Assembly: GCF_019097595.1 (NCBI RefSeq)
Contig: NC_080715.1
Span: forward strand, 954,073-1,018,072
Reading direction: 5' to 3'
Source: Hemibagrus wyckioides
Taxonomy: Eukaryota; Chordata; Actinopteri; Siluriformes; Bagridae
Length of the DNA stretch: 64,000 bases
Numbering within the stretch: position 1 is the first letter of the stretch; each line of letters starts with the position of its first letter. The translations under genes and the position numbers were made by a program. The notes under the pieces were generated by a model. The model saw only the letters and a list, made by a program, of their open reading frames with translations, ran no database searches and had not been told where the DNA came from. Shown piece by piece: positions 44,979-55,888 of this stretch.

Positions 44979-46310
44979 AAATGACAAATTTAAAAAATTA
45001 TATTCATAATATTCATCCCTAATTAGCAAGCCTATGACTAAGACTATGGCAAGGAAAACTCATTGAGGCAATTTGAGGAGGAAACCTTTTTATATGAGGA
45101 GGAGAAACTAGACTCAAAAGGGAATCCATTCTCATCTGGGAGACACCAGAGTGTGATTATAAATAATTTACTTATTTCAGCTGTCTACAGTCAAGTGAAA
45201 TTGTGTACCCAGGATCTTTTGAGCAACATAAGTATGAGAATCTGCATAATTTCCACATTGATTTCTTTCCTGCTAAATTCATCAAATGTTCAATGCTGGA
45301 CACCTGATTGCAAAACTGACCACTGCAACAGCAGTTCAAAGCAACTGTCATGATCTCCAAGTGCTATCCACAGCAGTCCCATGTATCTCCAGGCTGTCCA
45401 CATGGGACCATAATCACTGCAGCATTGATTACCACAAGGTGATGAGACTCTAACTAGGAGAAGAAGATCAAGGTGGATCGGAAGTGCCCAGAGGAGAAGT
45501 GGTCAGAGATAGTAGGAGCTCGGGACTTGTATATGTACAATCAAGAGAGGGAGAGAGAGAATATTAGGTATAATTCTTGATAAAATGCTTGACTAAACAA
45601 ATGTGTCTTCAGCCTGGACTTAAACACTGAGACTGTGTCTGAATCCTAAACACTAATTGGAAGGCTGTTCCATAACTGTGGGGCTTTGAAAGACAAAGCT
45701 CTGCCCCCTTCTGTAGTCTGCACTACTTGAGGTACCAACAAACAGCCGGCACCTTTTGATCAATGTAGGCCTGGCATATCATAAATAACCAAAAGGCTGA
45801 CCATGTACTGTGACGCCAGATCGTTCAGTGCTTTATAGGTCAGTAACAGTATTTTATAATCAATGCGAAATTTGACTGGGAGCCAATGTAGTGTGGCTAA
45901 AATAGGAGTGATGTGTTCATATCTTCTGGTTCTAGTTAGGACTCTAGCTGCTGCATTCTGGACTAACTGGAGCTTGTTTCTGCTCCTACTGGAACATCCA
46001 GACAGTAAGGAATTACAATAATCCAACCTAGAGATAACAAAAGCATGAACTAGTTTTTCTGCATCATGACGTGACATCATATTTCTTATCTTAGCAAAAT
46101 TTCTGAGATGAAAGAAGGCTATCCTAGCGATATTATCTACATGAGCTTCAAATGAATGTCCAATGAAATGAAATGAAATCAAATGAAAGACAGCCAATAA
46201 TCACACCAAGATCTTTGACTGCTGGACATGATGAAACAGAAAGACCATCCAGATTTACTCTGTATTTAGAAAGCTTACTTCTGGCTGCATGTGGTCCTAG
46301 CCAATGCAGC
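44979..46310 (-). mobile_element. L2-type LINE copy B
   Basis: The 3' UTR, 44,979-45,700, contains 'attagcaagcctatgactaa', 'gactcaaaagggaatccatt' and 'gacaccagagtgtgattata', plus a long block seen in other L2 UTRs. The coding part is at 45,760-46,310. The terminal tail is missing on the left, where Rex1-B lies. It belongs to the same subfamily as L2-C (60.1-62.6 kb), with nearly identical wording. Confidence 0.85.
45760..46310 (-). pseudogene. L2 reverse transcriptase C-terminal ORF, copy B
   Basis: From 46,310 downward: GPHAARSKLSKYRVNLDG, CPAVKDLGVIIG, then a frameshift at an ATGAA microsatellite-like expansion near 46,150-46,190. It continues [55 protein letters not shown] and [19 protein letters not shown], and stops at about 45,760 earlier than in copy C. 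The catalytic palm is absent. Confidence 0.85.
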
Positions 46311-47194
46311 CTCTCCTGATCTGCCAATTCGTGAGGTGGCAGGGAGAAGTCCTGCAGGATGACTGGCTGACCGGCTGCTGTGGGCACCTTGGGGATGTAA
46401 CATGGCCTTGGGTCCAAGATAGCCTTAACCATCCCTGGAGCAAACTTCAGGCAGGAGGGGGCTGCAGAGAGAGCCAGCAGGTCTCCTACTCTTTTAAGGA
46501 CATCAAGGATAAAAGAAAAGCAGAAAGAGAGGGTCAGAAACTTCTCAGATGCTGATACAACTGGCTCGAAGTGGATTTCTCACAGGCCTTCCACAGTGGT
46601 CTAAAGAAAGTGGATTCCCCTGTCTCATGCTTCACTTTCTCCAACTGCAAACCCCATGATCAAAGCCAACACGCTGCCTTGGCAGAAGCAGGGTTTGAGC
46701 CATGGAGAACTAGCTTAAAAAACTGGGTGGGAGCAGAGTTTCAACCGCCCAGTCGCAACTCATGATTTGTTGCTGATGTCGAGCTCCTCAGAGACTGATG
46801 CAGACAACATTAAGTTGTCTGACTCAAAAGAAATCACAGAGTGAGCTTCCGAGTCCAAAATGTAGACTTCAGAGTTGCTCCACTTCTGCCAACTCCAACT
46901 GTGAGCCCAGTGATCAAAGCGGACACGGGCCTTGAGCCACAGGGAGCAGGCATTTGGCTTGAAAATAAAGCCAGGCTGGATAGAAAAATCTCTCTGATTG
47001 TGAATGCTCTACTCTCAACAAACAACACAAAGAGTGTGCGAGTCGTCCTCTGCATAAAAACGGGGGCTTGGTGGCCCACATCTTTTGAATTGTTTTCCAT
47101 ATCGCTAAAAGAGACAACAAAATAGACAAGACATATGACAAAATAGACAATTTACACAGACAGAAAACAGCTTCCAGGAGACAAAGAAGCTGAA
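46311..47194. other. Unclassified sequence with an imperfect internal repeat
   Basis: Blocks at about 46,630-46,705 and 46,875-46,950 resemble each other (cactt-ct-ccaact, then cc-tgatcaaagc, then ttgagcca). A 94-codon plus frame at 46,841-47,125 has no recognised motif. It may belong to an unrecognised transposon. L2-B breaks off at its left edge. Confidence 0.4.
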
Positions 47195-47276
47195 TAATCT
47201 TCTTTTGTAAAGCTGCTTTGAGACAATGTTCATTGTAAAAGGCGCTATACAAATAAATTGAATTGAATTGAATAAA
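47195..47276 (+). mobile_element. L2-type terminal tail
   Basis: 'gtaaagctgctttgagacaa' is followed by tgttcattgtaaaaggcgct and a TTGAATTGAATTGAAT repeat. Only the last about 80 bp of an element is present. Confidence 0.85.
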
Positions 47277-47680
47277 TGTGATGTAGATGAAATTTTTTTT
47301 GGTTGATCACCTGACCCTCCTAGCCAATTTATTAACGTTGTTTCATACAAGATTCAGATGCCACATCCCCAAATGGGGCATTCCCATACCTTCAAGCCAT
47401 GATGCAGCATTGACTTCCCTCGAAAGGGAGCATAATATATACCATTGTTACAAAAAACATTGTTTAAAGAATAGATTTTAGTGCAGTTTAACACAATTGC
47501 ATTAGACATTACTGTAGCTAAAGAAGGTTAAATTATTATAAATATATATATTCTAAACATTAATATTATTATTAATGTTTAGTGTATTGTAGAGCAATCT
47601 TAAGACATTATAGTCCCCAATCAGCAATAAATAAAATTACATAAAAAATACCTCGACTGGGGATATTGTCAGACAGTGAT
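47277..47680. other. Unique AT-rich sequence, no gene recognised
   Basis: No element or exon recognised. Confidence 0.5.
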
Positions 47681-47897
47681 TCAAGATTCAAGATTCAAGA
47701 TTCAAGAAGTTTTTATTGTCATTTCAACCACATATAGCTGGCGCAGTACATAGTGAAATGAAACAACGTTTCTCCAGGACCTGGTGCTACATAAACATAC
47801 AACTACTAGTACAATACAAAAACAACAAACAACACCACAGAGCTAGGACAGAAGTTTGTCTTAGCCACGTAAAGTGCACAGTGTGCAGCTAGGTGCA
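47681..47897 (-). mobile_element. Rex1 copy C, 3' end segment (antisense half)
   Basis: The terminal repeat ATTCAAG occurs four times at 47,681-47,707 (the reverse of the CTTGAAT tail), then tttttattgtcatttcaacc and the standard Rex1 3' UTR. It runs to 'gtgcagctaggtgca' at about 47,897. The same wording in the opposite orientation ends copy D at 55,687-55,888. At 47,897 it switches abruptly to plus-strand 5' sequence of the same family. Confidence 0.9.
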
Positions 47898-49345
47898 CAT
47901 GTCCCAGATGGTATCCAAGATGGCGGCGCGGCAGTAGCACGCAGCGGCCACTCCGGAACCAAAATGGTGCTTTCTTTTTGTTTTAGCGCTAAACTTAAAG
48001 TGCATGGACGCCAAAGACAGTGGTGTTCATGTATACGACCGCCAGACGATATTACGGTACAGAAATCATGCAGTTACTAACTTGCATGATGAACTACTCT
48101 GCAAACTTCGCGAACTCGGCTTGCTGCGAAGTCCAGGCCTTCAATCCTCGGCGTCGCCTGATGCCGGTGGCCGGGAGAGAGGACGTCGCAAGCGTTGTTC
48201 AAGGAAGCGGAAGCGCGGTAAAAGAGCGGGTGTCCGTGCTAGGCTAACAACCAACCCTAGCCGGCCGGCACTCCCTTCCATCATCTTGTCCAACGTCTGC
48301 TCACTGGATAATAAACTGGACTACATCCGACTCCAGCAAACTACACGGCGTGAGTTCAGAGACTGCTGCGTCTTTGTTTTCACGGAGACGTGGCTCAGCG
48401 ACAGAGTTCCGGACGCCGCCATTCAGCTAGCCGGGCTAACCGTGTTTCATGCCGACAGGAATGCAGCTCTGTGCGGTAAGACTCGCGGTGGTGGCGTGTG
48501 TGTTTACATCAACACGGAATGGTGTAAGGACTCTGTGCTTGTGTCTAGTTACTGCTCATTGGTAGTGGAGTTTGTAACTGTTAGATGCAGACCTTTTTAT
48601 TTACCCCAGGAATTCACCACAACTCTCATTATCAGAGTGTACATTCCACCCAGCGCTAATGCTAAGGAGGCTCTGTGTGAGCTGTACGGAGCTATTAGCG
48701 AGCTGCAGAATGCTCACCCCGACGGACTGTTCATCATCGCCGGAGATTTCAATCATGCAAATCTCAGAACAGTGCTCCCTAAATTCCATCAGCATGTGGA
48801 CTTTGCTACGAGAGGGGCGAACACGCTGGATGTTGTTTATTCAAACATTCCCGGCGCGTATCGTGCGGAGCCCCGCCCCCACCTCGGCTACTCAGACCAC
48901 ATCTCTGTTATGTTGATTCCAGCATACAGACCTCTCGTCAGACCGCTCTAAACCGGTTCTGAAACAGGTTAAGACCTGGCCAGCAGGAGCCATCTCTGCT
49001 CTTCAGGACTGTTTTGAGTGCACTGACTGGGACATGTTTAGGGAGGCTGCAACCAACGGCGACTCTATTGACTTGGAGGAATACACGGCATCAGTGACCA
49101 GCTACATCGGGAAATGCATCAATGACGTGACTGTCTCCAAGACCATCACAACACGCTCCAACCAGAAGCCGTGGATGACTGCGAAAGTGCGTGCTCACCT
49201 GAAATCGAGAGACTCTGCCTTCAGATCGGGGGACAGGGCGGCCTTAAAAACAGCAAGGGCCAAACTGTCCCGAGCCATCAGAGAGGTGAAGTGTGCACAC
49301 GCCCAGAGAATCCACGGCCACTTCCAGAACAGCAGAGACTCCCGG
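47898..49345 (+). mobile_element. Rex1 copy C, 5' segment (sense half)
   Basis: Starts with 5' UTR wording 'tccaagatggcggcgcggca', contains the endonuclease ORF, then the linker down to [16 protein letters not shown]. It breaks at about 49,345 into Rex3 sequence. With the inverted 3' end on its left, this is a head-to-head copy lacking all of the reverse transcriptase. Confidence 0.88.
48004..48951 (+). pseudogene. Rex1 APE-type endonuclease ORF
   Basis: An open frame of 315 codons. Residues 1-90 are basic ([17 protein letters not shown]). The apurinic-like endonuclease follows with [26 protein letters not shown] (metal-site Glu), [30 protein letters not shown] and LGYSDHISV (catalytic Asp-His). 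These are the expected EN boxes in order. A stop at 48,949 separates it from the linker frame (49,034-49,369, MFREAATNG onward), so the polyprotein is broken. This EN domain would nick target DNA in an intact element. The stretch looks conserved by eye. Confidence 0.88.
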
Positions 49346-50870
49346 CACGGAAGTGGAAGGAATACTTGAAGGATCTCCTCAATTCCACTGACACGCCTTC
49401 TGTAGAGAAAGCAGAGGCTGAGGTCACTGAGGTAGTTCAGCAGATCCTTGGTGGCAAGGCACCAGGGGTGGATGAGAATTGCTCTGAGTACCTTAAATCT
49501 CTGGATGTTGAGGGGCTGACACGTCTCTGGATGTTGTGGGTTGTCTTCGCTGACATGTCTCTACAACACAGGGACAGTGCCTCTGGACTGGGTGACCGGG
49601 GTGGTGGTCCCTCTTTTTAAGAAAGGGGATCGGAGGGTGTGTTCCAATTATAGGGGGATCACACTCCTCAGCCTCCTAGGGGAAAGTCTATTCCAGGGTA
49701 CTGGAAAGGAGAGTCTGACCTTTAGTCAAACCTCGGATTCAGGAGGAACAATGAGGTTTTCATCCTAGTCCAGCTCTATACCCTCCACAGGATGCTTGAG
49801 GGTTCTTGGGAGTTTGCCTAACTAGTCCACATGTGTTTTGTGGAGTTGGAGAAGGCATTCGACCATGTCCCTCGTGGCATTCTGTGGGAGATGCTCTGGG
49901 AGTATGGGGTCCATGGCTTTCTGTTAAGCGCTGTTCGGTCTCTGTATGACTGGAGCAGGAGCTTGGTTTGCATTGTTGGCTGTAAGTCAGACCTGTTCCC
50001 AGTGCACATTGGACTCTGGCAGGGATGTCCTTTGTCACCTATTCTGTTCATTATTTTTATGGACAGAATTTCTTGCTTTTTGCAGATGATGATGTCCTGT
50101 TGGCTCCTTCTAGCCAGGACCTACACCATGCACTGGGGCGGTTTGCAGCCGAGGGCCTGGGATGAGGATCAGCACCTCCAAATCCATGTTAATGGTTCTC
50201 AACCAGAAAAAGGTGGCTTGTCCCCTCCAGTTTGGAGGGGCGTTCCTCCCTCAACTGGAGGAGTTTAAGTATCTCAGGGTTTTGTTTATGAGTGAGGGAA
50301 GGATGGAGTGTGAGATCGACAGACAGATCAGGGCAGCGGCAGCAGTAATGTGGTCTATGTACCAGTCTGTTGTGGTGAAGAAGGAGGTGAACCGAAAGGC
50401 AAAGCTCTCAATTTACCAGTCAATCTATGTTCTTACTCTCCCCTATGGTCATGAGCTTTAGGTCCTGGATACAAGTGGCCAAAATGAGTTTCCTCATTTT
50501 GAGTTTCCTCAGGGTGGCGGGAAGCTCCCTTAGAGATAGGGTAAGGAGCTCTGTCACCCGGGAGGAGCTTGGAGTAGAGCCGCTGCTCCTCCATATAGAA
50601 TGGGCCCAGTCAAAGTGACTCAGGCATCTGTTTCAGATGCCTCCTGGACGTCTCCCTGGGGAGGTGTTCCGGGCATGCCCCACCAGGAAGAGACCCTAGG
50701 GAAGACCCAGGACACACTGAAGGGACAATGTCTCTCGGCTGACTTGGGAACACCTCGGAATCTTGGAAGTTGGAGGAAGTGTCTAGGGAGAGGGAAGTCT
50801 GGGCATCCCTGCTTAGACTGCTGCCCCTGTAACCTGGCTCCGGATAAGCAGGAGACAATGAGATGAGACA
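49346..50870 (+). mobile_element. Rex3-like (RTE clade) non-LTR retrotransposon, 5'-truncated
   Basis: Entered at [18 protein letters not shown], in the region before the palm. The rest follows the RTE order: VVVPLFKKGDRRVCSNYRG, MCFVELEKAFDHVPRGIL (first Asp box), GLWQGCPLSPILFIIFMD, a decayed FADD box (FLQMMMSCWLL), MRISTSKS, FKYLRVLFMSEGRME, KLSIYQSIYVLTLPYGHEL and SLRDRVRSSVTREELGVEP. The 3' end is near 'ctccggataagcaggaga'. At least five frameshifts are visible. The left end is cut by Rex1 copy C. Confidence 0.85.
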
Positions 50871-51679
50871 TAAAATATAAAATACTTAAACTATTTTTAT
50901 ATTAATGATTACAGCCATAAACCACTTAGAACCTAAAGGTCTAACATAAAGAATTAAAATTAATAGGGTGTTATTGGCTAATTAATCATGATTTCATCAG
51001 ATATTCATAACTACATCCTCAATTCTGAGAAATTATGATAATTGGTTTGTTTGTTACTCTGTATGCAAAGGTTCATTCTAATAATGTGTGAGATGTTAAT
51101 ATTTATACTACAGTATATATAATGACTGATGCTTTTAAATGCTTTTTTTTATTTTATTTTATTGCAGTCTATTTATGTTTGTGCTGTTTATCAATGTTGT
51201 ACCTCTAAAAGGAAAGAAAACTAACCAGAAAAATTCTAAAAAGATGTGAGTGCAGTATATTTATATAAAACAAGGCTTCAATAAAGTGTTTACTGCAAAT
51301 TCTAAATTGCATAGTAATGGAATTGACACTGATTTGATTCTGTAGAAAATAAATGTGTCTAGTCTGAGCTGTCAAAATACAAGACATTAATCAACTCCTT
51401 ATATGAATTTTCTAAAATAAAGGTTTCTTTACACTTAGAAATTGGAAGTCAATGAGAGATGTATCGTTTTTTTCTCCTGAGAGTGCTGACTTTCCGTGAG
51501 TCTTCAAGATAAATATCTGCACAATGTAGAAGAACAAGACATTCAGCTTGACATTATAGTGTACATTCAGCTTGATTTATAAACGAAGTCATTTTTGACA
51601 TTACACTGAAACAATTTATTATAATATATATGAAAAAGTATTTATATAATGTAATATAAATAAATAAATACAAAGAATA
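50871..51679. other. Unique AT-rich sequence, no gene recognised
   Basis: No exon, RNA gene or element end is recognised between the Rex3 3' end and the DIRS-like element. Confidence 0.5.
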
Positions 51680-51771
51680 GAATGAAAAAGAGATTTCAGG
51701 GATTTTGTTATAAAATCACACATGCAATTATGAACTTGAAATCAGAAAGTTTGAACTCAGAAAGTGTGTGC

Positions 51772-52900
51772 GCCATGCCCCACTACATTTTGGGGGACGA
51801 CTGCATAACTTTTCCTCTTCGTAAACTCTATTCTTGCTTGCCTGCGCTTCGTGATTCTGGTCCCGTGTTTGCTGAGGCAGCGTGCAGCCAAGCGCTTGTG
51901 GCAGTCCACCGGATTCAGTCATTGTTTCAAGGCTTTGTGAATACCTCCTCCTCAGCTCTGGGAGCTCGCTTTGCAATTTTTTCTGACCTAGATGGGGATA
52001 TAATGTTATCTATATTGGACTCTGAGGAGCTCAATGTGGGCAACAAGGAGTGAATAGCATTCAAATTGCCACAGCATTCTGTGGTGGTCAAAAAGCTCCT
52101 GGAGGTGATCACACATGCTATTGCTAAGCTTAGCTTAGTTTGGCATGATAAAAGTTTAGTGTTGTTCGCTATGAGCTTGACAATCTCTAACTAACTTCAC
52201 ACCGCCTTTCAACTCCATGTAGGCTTTTCCCATTTTATTTGTTTATTTATTCATTTATTTCCATTCCTCCACACTGAGGTGTCTAGGTTGTGGAATAATC
52301 CTGCCTGACTGTTCTCCATAGCCACTGCTGACTATTCAGCCATTGTGGACTTTGATGAGCAGGGGTGTGTGGCAATGCCTAGGATGCTTTCAGGCTATCT
52401 CTCCCCTTCACTGGCTGCAAGGAGAAAGTCTGCATTCCCACTGAGGCCCTGTCAGGCCACATCGGCCTTTTAGAGAAAGCCTACAATCCTGCAGGTTAAG
52501 CCATTGCGGTGCTGCACACAATGGCAACTTTGCATTCATACTGAGCTAACCTGCTAAAGGAGCTCATCTGTGGGAAGGGGCTCATCCATGAGGTCTGAAC
52601 TCTTCCAGATCACAGATTTAGCCCTCTGTGCCACAAAGCAGCTGGCCCATGCCACTGGCTGTTTCATGACTGCATTTAGTTGCCACAGAGAGGCAATCTG
52701 TCAAAGATAAAAGAAAGGGACAACCTTTCTTTTAGACATCCTGGTGTCTCCTAAGAGCCTGTTCTTCCTTTGCCACAATGAGGAGCTAGGGCTAGGCCAG
52801 TGCCCACCACCTCCAGCCTGGCCTGCTGAGGCAGGAAAAGAAGGCTAGTGCTGCAGCCTGACCCACTGGTTAACAAGAAGGACAGGGGATACACCCAATT
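51772..52900 (+). pseudogene. DIRS1-like gag region, degenerate
   Basis: The N-terminal piece reads MPHYILGDDCITF, then a CLPALRDSGPVFAEAACS stretch and LGARFAIFSDLD. It resembles the Cys/His-bearing N-terminus of fish DIRS gag proteins. Further on (52,400-52,760), frames with LLSAYQ-like wording, a decayed lysine-glutamate stretch and ATGCFMTAF correspond to the later gag region. The frame shifts repeatedly and stops are common. Family assignment is from remembered protein patterns, so moderate confidence. Confidence 0.6.
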
Positions 52901-53049
52901 TTATACCTGCGTGTTTCGAATTGTATGTTGAAACATAGAAGTCCAGGATGTTAACACTCAAGGTCACTGTGTTGCAGATCAGGTCTGAGGACTGATTTGT
53001 GATGATAATCCTGGAGGGTAAATATCTTTAACACCTTTTTCAGGACCAC

Positions 53050-53325
53050 AAGGGTTACGCGCCACGAGCTTTGCAACCTTCTTATGTGGACCGACCCCGG
53101 TTTCTCACCTTGGGTCCTACTCTTAGGGCGTGTCGAGGGGAGTGGCAACCAGGCATTGAGCTGCCATGCTTGCCCAGATGAGGTCCCTAGGCCTCAACCC
53201 ATTGAAGTGTGTGCTTTCTCCCTCTCTGAGAACCACCTTCTGGGGTATAGTTTGGGATTCTGCCATGATGTGGGCACGTCTGTCTCCTGCTCTGGGGAAA
53301 CTCCATCCTTCATCCATCCTCCATC
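53050..53325 (+). pseudogene. DIRS1-like RNase H-proximal and RT pieces, out of order
   Basis: 53,050-53,140 reads TRVTRHELCNLLMWTDPGF and PWVLLLGRV, the region downstream of the reverse transcriptase. It is followed, not preceded, by MLAQMRSLGLNPLKCVLSPS and TTFWGIVWDSAMMWARLSPA (53,166-53,310), the end of the palm/thumb of DIRS reverse transcriptase. This order is reversed relative to an intact element. A second copy of the first piece lies at 55,889-55,945 in the expected place. The catalytic palm motif is not present. Confidence 0.7.
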
Positions 53326-53698
53326 AGTCAATCCAGATCGGGAACACTATCTCCAGCACCACCACACTGAGCACTGGAGCTCCTCAGGGCTGTGTGCTCA
53401 GTCCATTGCTGCTCACTCTGCTGACTCACGACTGTGCAGCAATGCACAGCTATAATCATATCATCAAGTTCTCTGATGACACGACCGTGGTGGGTCTCAT
53501 CAGCAAGAACGACGAGTCAGCATACAGAGAGGAGGTGCAACATCTAACAGCCTGGTGCAGAGCCAATAACCTCTCCCTGAACGTCGACAAGACCAAAGAG
53601 ATGGTTGTTGACTTCAGGAGAGCACAGAGTGACCATTGTCCGCTGTTCATTGACGGATCCTCGGTGGAGATCGTCAAGAGCACCAAATTCCTTTGTGT
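53326..53698 (+). pseudogene. Rex1-D reverse transcriptase, palm part
   Basis: [40 protein letters not shown] (DD box with Ser, as in copy A), [20 protein letters not shown] and SSVEIVKSTKFL, then LTR sequence. Shares the FSDD variant and most wording with copy A, so A and D are close relatives. Confidence 0.88.
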
Positions 53699-54704
53699 TG
53701 TGGAATAAAAATTCTACTGTACTCACTACTAAGATCTGACTCCAGCTCCACACTGACCCGACAGCTCAGTCTAAGTGAGACTCATAGTTAGTAAGGCCTC
53801 AAAACTAAATAAGCCAATCAAGCAGACTAGATGAATGCAGATAAGAGATTTTATTTTGTAATCAGCGCTGACACAAGAATTGAGATGCTCACGCATGAAC
53901 GTCCCAACAACCTCTCTCCGGGGAACTCCAACTACAGCCTTTATATACATTTCCCTTATCTTCCCAATGCAACATGTCACTGGTTCTTTGCCTAGACAAT
54001 CCCACCCATCTTTCTTTTTTAGACCTTTAGACTCTTTTTTTACACCATTATCTTTGAATTTACAACTTTTCAAATACCATTATAATTAAAACTTCCCTAC
54101 ATCATTATATTAAAAATTGGGCGTTTCCGCCCCCACCAGTGGGATTGTCTTCGGCCTCACTCTTGCCAACACCTCATTCTTCTTCAGGAGACAGCATGGG
54201 TAAGTTCTCAGTCCTTCAGGGGCCAACACCCTTTCTTTTATTACACTCTACACTTCACGGCTTTTCTGATTTATCCACTGTCTTCTACGTATGTACTCTA
54301 GATATTTCGCCTGGTACCACCATTGCCATCCAGCATGCGCTGCATTTACTTCATGATGAGATCACTGCCGCTCCAGGTACCAGCGGAGCGAAGATTGACC
54401 GTAATAATCTAGGGTGCATCTCTGCCATTGATTGGTCCAAGTTTGGAAAGCCTGGTACCGCAGAGAAGGCCTGCCAGACTGACATCATTGATACAACTAT
54501 TTGTTCTTCAAAGCCCTTGCAGCCTGTGTGCAAGGCCCGTGACAGGCCAACATGCCGTGTTAAACCTTATATTGTTCTTAAGCTCAAACGACCTAACGAA
54601 TAAACCTTACCTGAGAACTCACTCCTGCTGTCCCCCGATTATTTCACACTACATCAAACACACACCTCATACATATATCCTCATTTACAAAATTATCTCC
54701 CACA
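53699..54704 (-). mobile_element. Solo LTR of a retrovirus-like element, 1,006 bp
   Basis: Ends are TGTGG...CCACA, flanked by GTGT at 53,695-53,698 and 54,705-54,708, a 4-bp target duplication inside the Rex1-D ORF. In minus orientation it has a TATA-like box (plus strand tttatata at 53,940-53,947). A polyadenylation signal (plus strand tttatt at 53,850-53,855) follows about 90 bases later, as expected for R, and a U5 of about 150 bp runs to 53,699. The long U3 (about 760 bp) resembles vertebrate retroviral LTRs more than short Gypsy LTRs. No internal genes or second LTR remain, so it formed by LTR-LTR recombination. Confidence 0.85.
54196..54603 (+). other. Unrecognised 135-codon open frame antisense to the LTR U3
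   Basis: Starts MGKFSVLQGPTPFLLL and ends VLKLKRPNE, with an upstream in-frame extension to 54,139. A donor-like GGTAAGT overlaps its start. It has mixed composition, seven cysteines and no low-complexity. It runs opposite to the inferred LTR transcription. No family is recognised. It could be chance or an antisense transcript ORF. I do not assign a function. Confidence 0.3.
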
Positions 54705-54708
54705 GTGT

Positions 54709-55303
54709 CCATCTGGCAGAGAACTTCACCTGGTCACTCAACACCAGCTCCATCACCAAGAAAGCCCAGCAGTGCCTCTGCTTCCTGAGGAGGTTGAGGA
54801 AAGTCCATCTCCCTCCCCCATCCTGACTGTGTTCTACAGAGGGACCATCGAGAGCATCCTGAGCAGCTGCATCACTTCCTGGTTTGGGAACTGCACCGTC
54901 TCGGATCACAAGACCCTTCAGCGGATAGTGAGAACAGCTGAGAAGATCATTGGAGTCTCTCTCCCCTCTATCACGGACATTTACTCCGCATGCTGCATCT
55001 GCAAAGCTAACAGCATTGTGGCTGACCCCACACACCCCTCACACACACTCTTACACACCCCACACACCCCTCACACACACTCTTACACACCCCACACACC
55101 CCTCACACACACCCCTCACACACACCCCACACACACTCTTACACACCCCTCACACACACTCTTACACACCCCACACACCCCTCACACACACTTTTCACCC
55201 TCCTGCCATCTGGAAAGAGGTACCGGAGCATTCGGGCCTCACAACCAGACTGTGTAACAGTTTCTTTCCTCAAGCCATCAGGCTCCTCAACACCCGGGAC
55301 TGA
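54709..55303 (+). pseudogene. Rex1-D C-terminal ORF, after the LTR
   Basis: It resumes with HLAENFTWSLNTSSITKKAQ and CFLRRLRKVHLPPP. A one-base shift near 54,820 moves the frame to [40 protein letters not shown] and [15 protein letters not shown], then a short 32-bp-unit array. A frame shift leads to LCNSFFPQAIRLLNTRD and a stop at 55,301. This C-terminus contains the segment copy A has lost. Confidence 0.88.
55021..55195. repeat. 32-bp minisatellite in Rex1-D, about five units
   Basis: The same unit as 11,900-12,600 on the opposite strand (ccccacacacccctcacaca then cactcttacaca), at the equivalent place in the ORF. Units are less regular, with one deleted middle. Confidence 0.9.
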
Positions 55304-55888
55304 ACTGTTCTACACTCTCTCACACACACACACTCTCACTCAGGACTTTACTTTATACAACTCTCTGGCTCTCTCTCACACACACACACACACATAATTT
55401 ATATTGTTCATTACTTACTGCACTACCTCTACCTGTCATCCGCTGCTATAGTTATATTTATGTTTATTTCTATTTGCACTACCTCAACCGCTGCTGTGTA
55501 TTTTTGCACAATATTTTTGCACAATATTTTTTTTACATCATTTCACTTTATCTTATTTTATTTCACTTACATTCCAGTACACACGTTCTTTTCTTTCTTT
55601 TTCAGAGCTAAGTGTCCTGTGTTTTTTTTGTGGTTGTCTTTCTTGTATTTATTGTCTTTTGCACTGTCTTGTCTATGCTCTGTTTGCACCTAGCTGCACA
55701 CTGTGCACTTTACGTGGCTAAGACAAACTTCTGTCCTAGCTCTGTGGTGGTGTTTTGTGTTGAACTTTGTTGTTGTATGTTTCTGTAGCACCAGGTCCTG
55801 GAGAAACGTTGTTTCATTTCACTATGTACTGCGTCAGATATATGTGGGGGAAATGACAATAAAGCTTCTTGAATCTTGAATCTTGAAT

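Larger units (their letters stand above)
53326..55888 (+). mobile_element. Rex1/Babar-like copy D, 5'-truncated, split by a solo LTR
   Basis: It starts inside the palm at QSIQIGNTISSTTTLSTGAP and runs through the C-terminus to the 3' UTR. It ends 'gcttcttgaatcttgaatct' at 55,888, so the terminal TTGAATC repeat is intact. A 1,006-bp LTR interrupts it at 53,699-54,704. It lies within the DIRS1-like element. No clear target duplication is seen around the LINE, which fits a rearranged or truncated insertion. Confidence 0.88.

Noticed and set aside
47881..47960. CpG-rich 'aagatggcggcgcgg' stretch as a host promoter or start-site element
   Set aside because: It is the Rex1 5' UTR, adjacent to the endonuclease ORF. 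Internal LINE promoters can carry such YY1-like motifs, so no host gene is implied.
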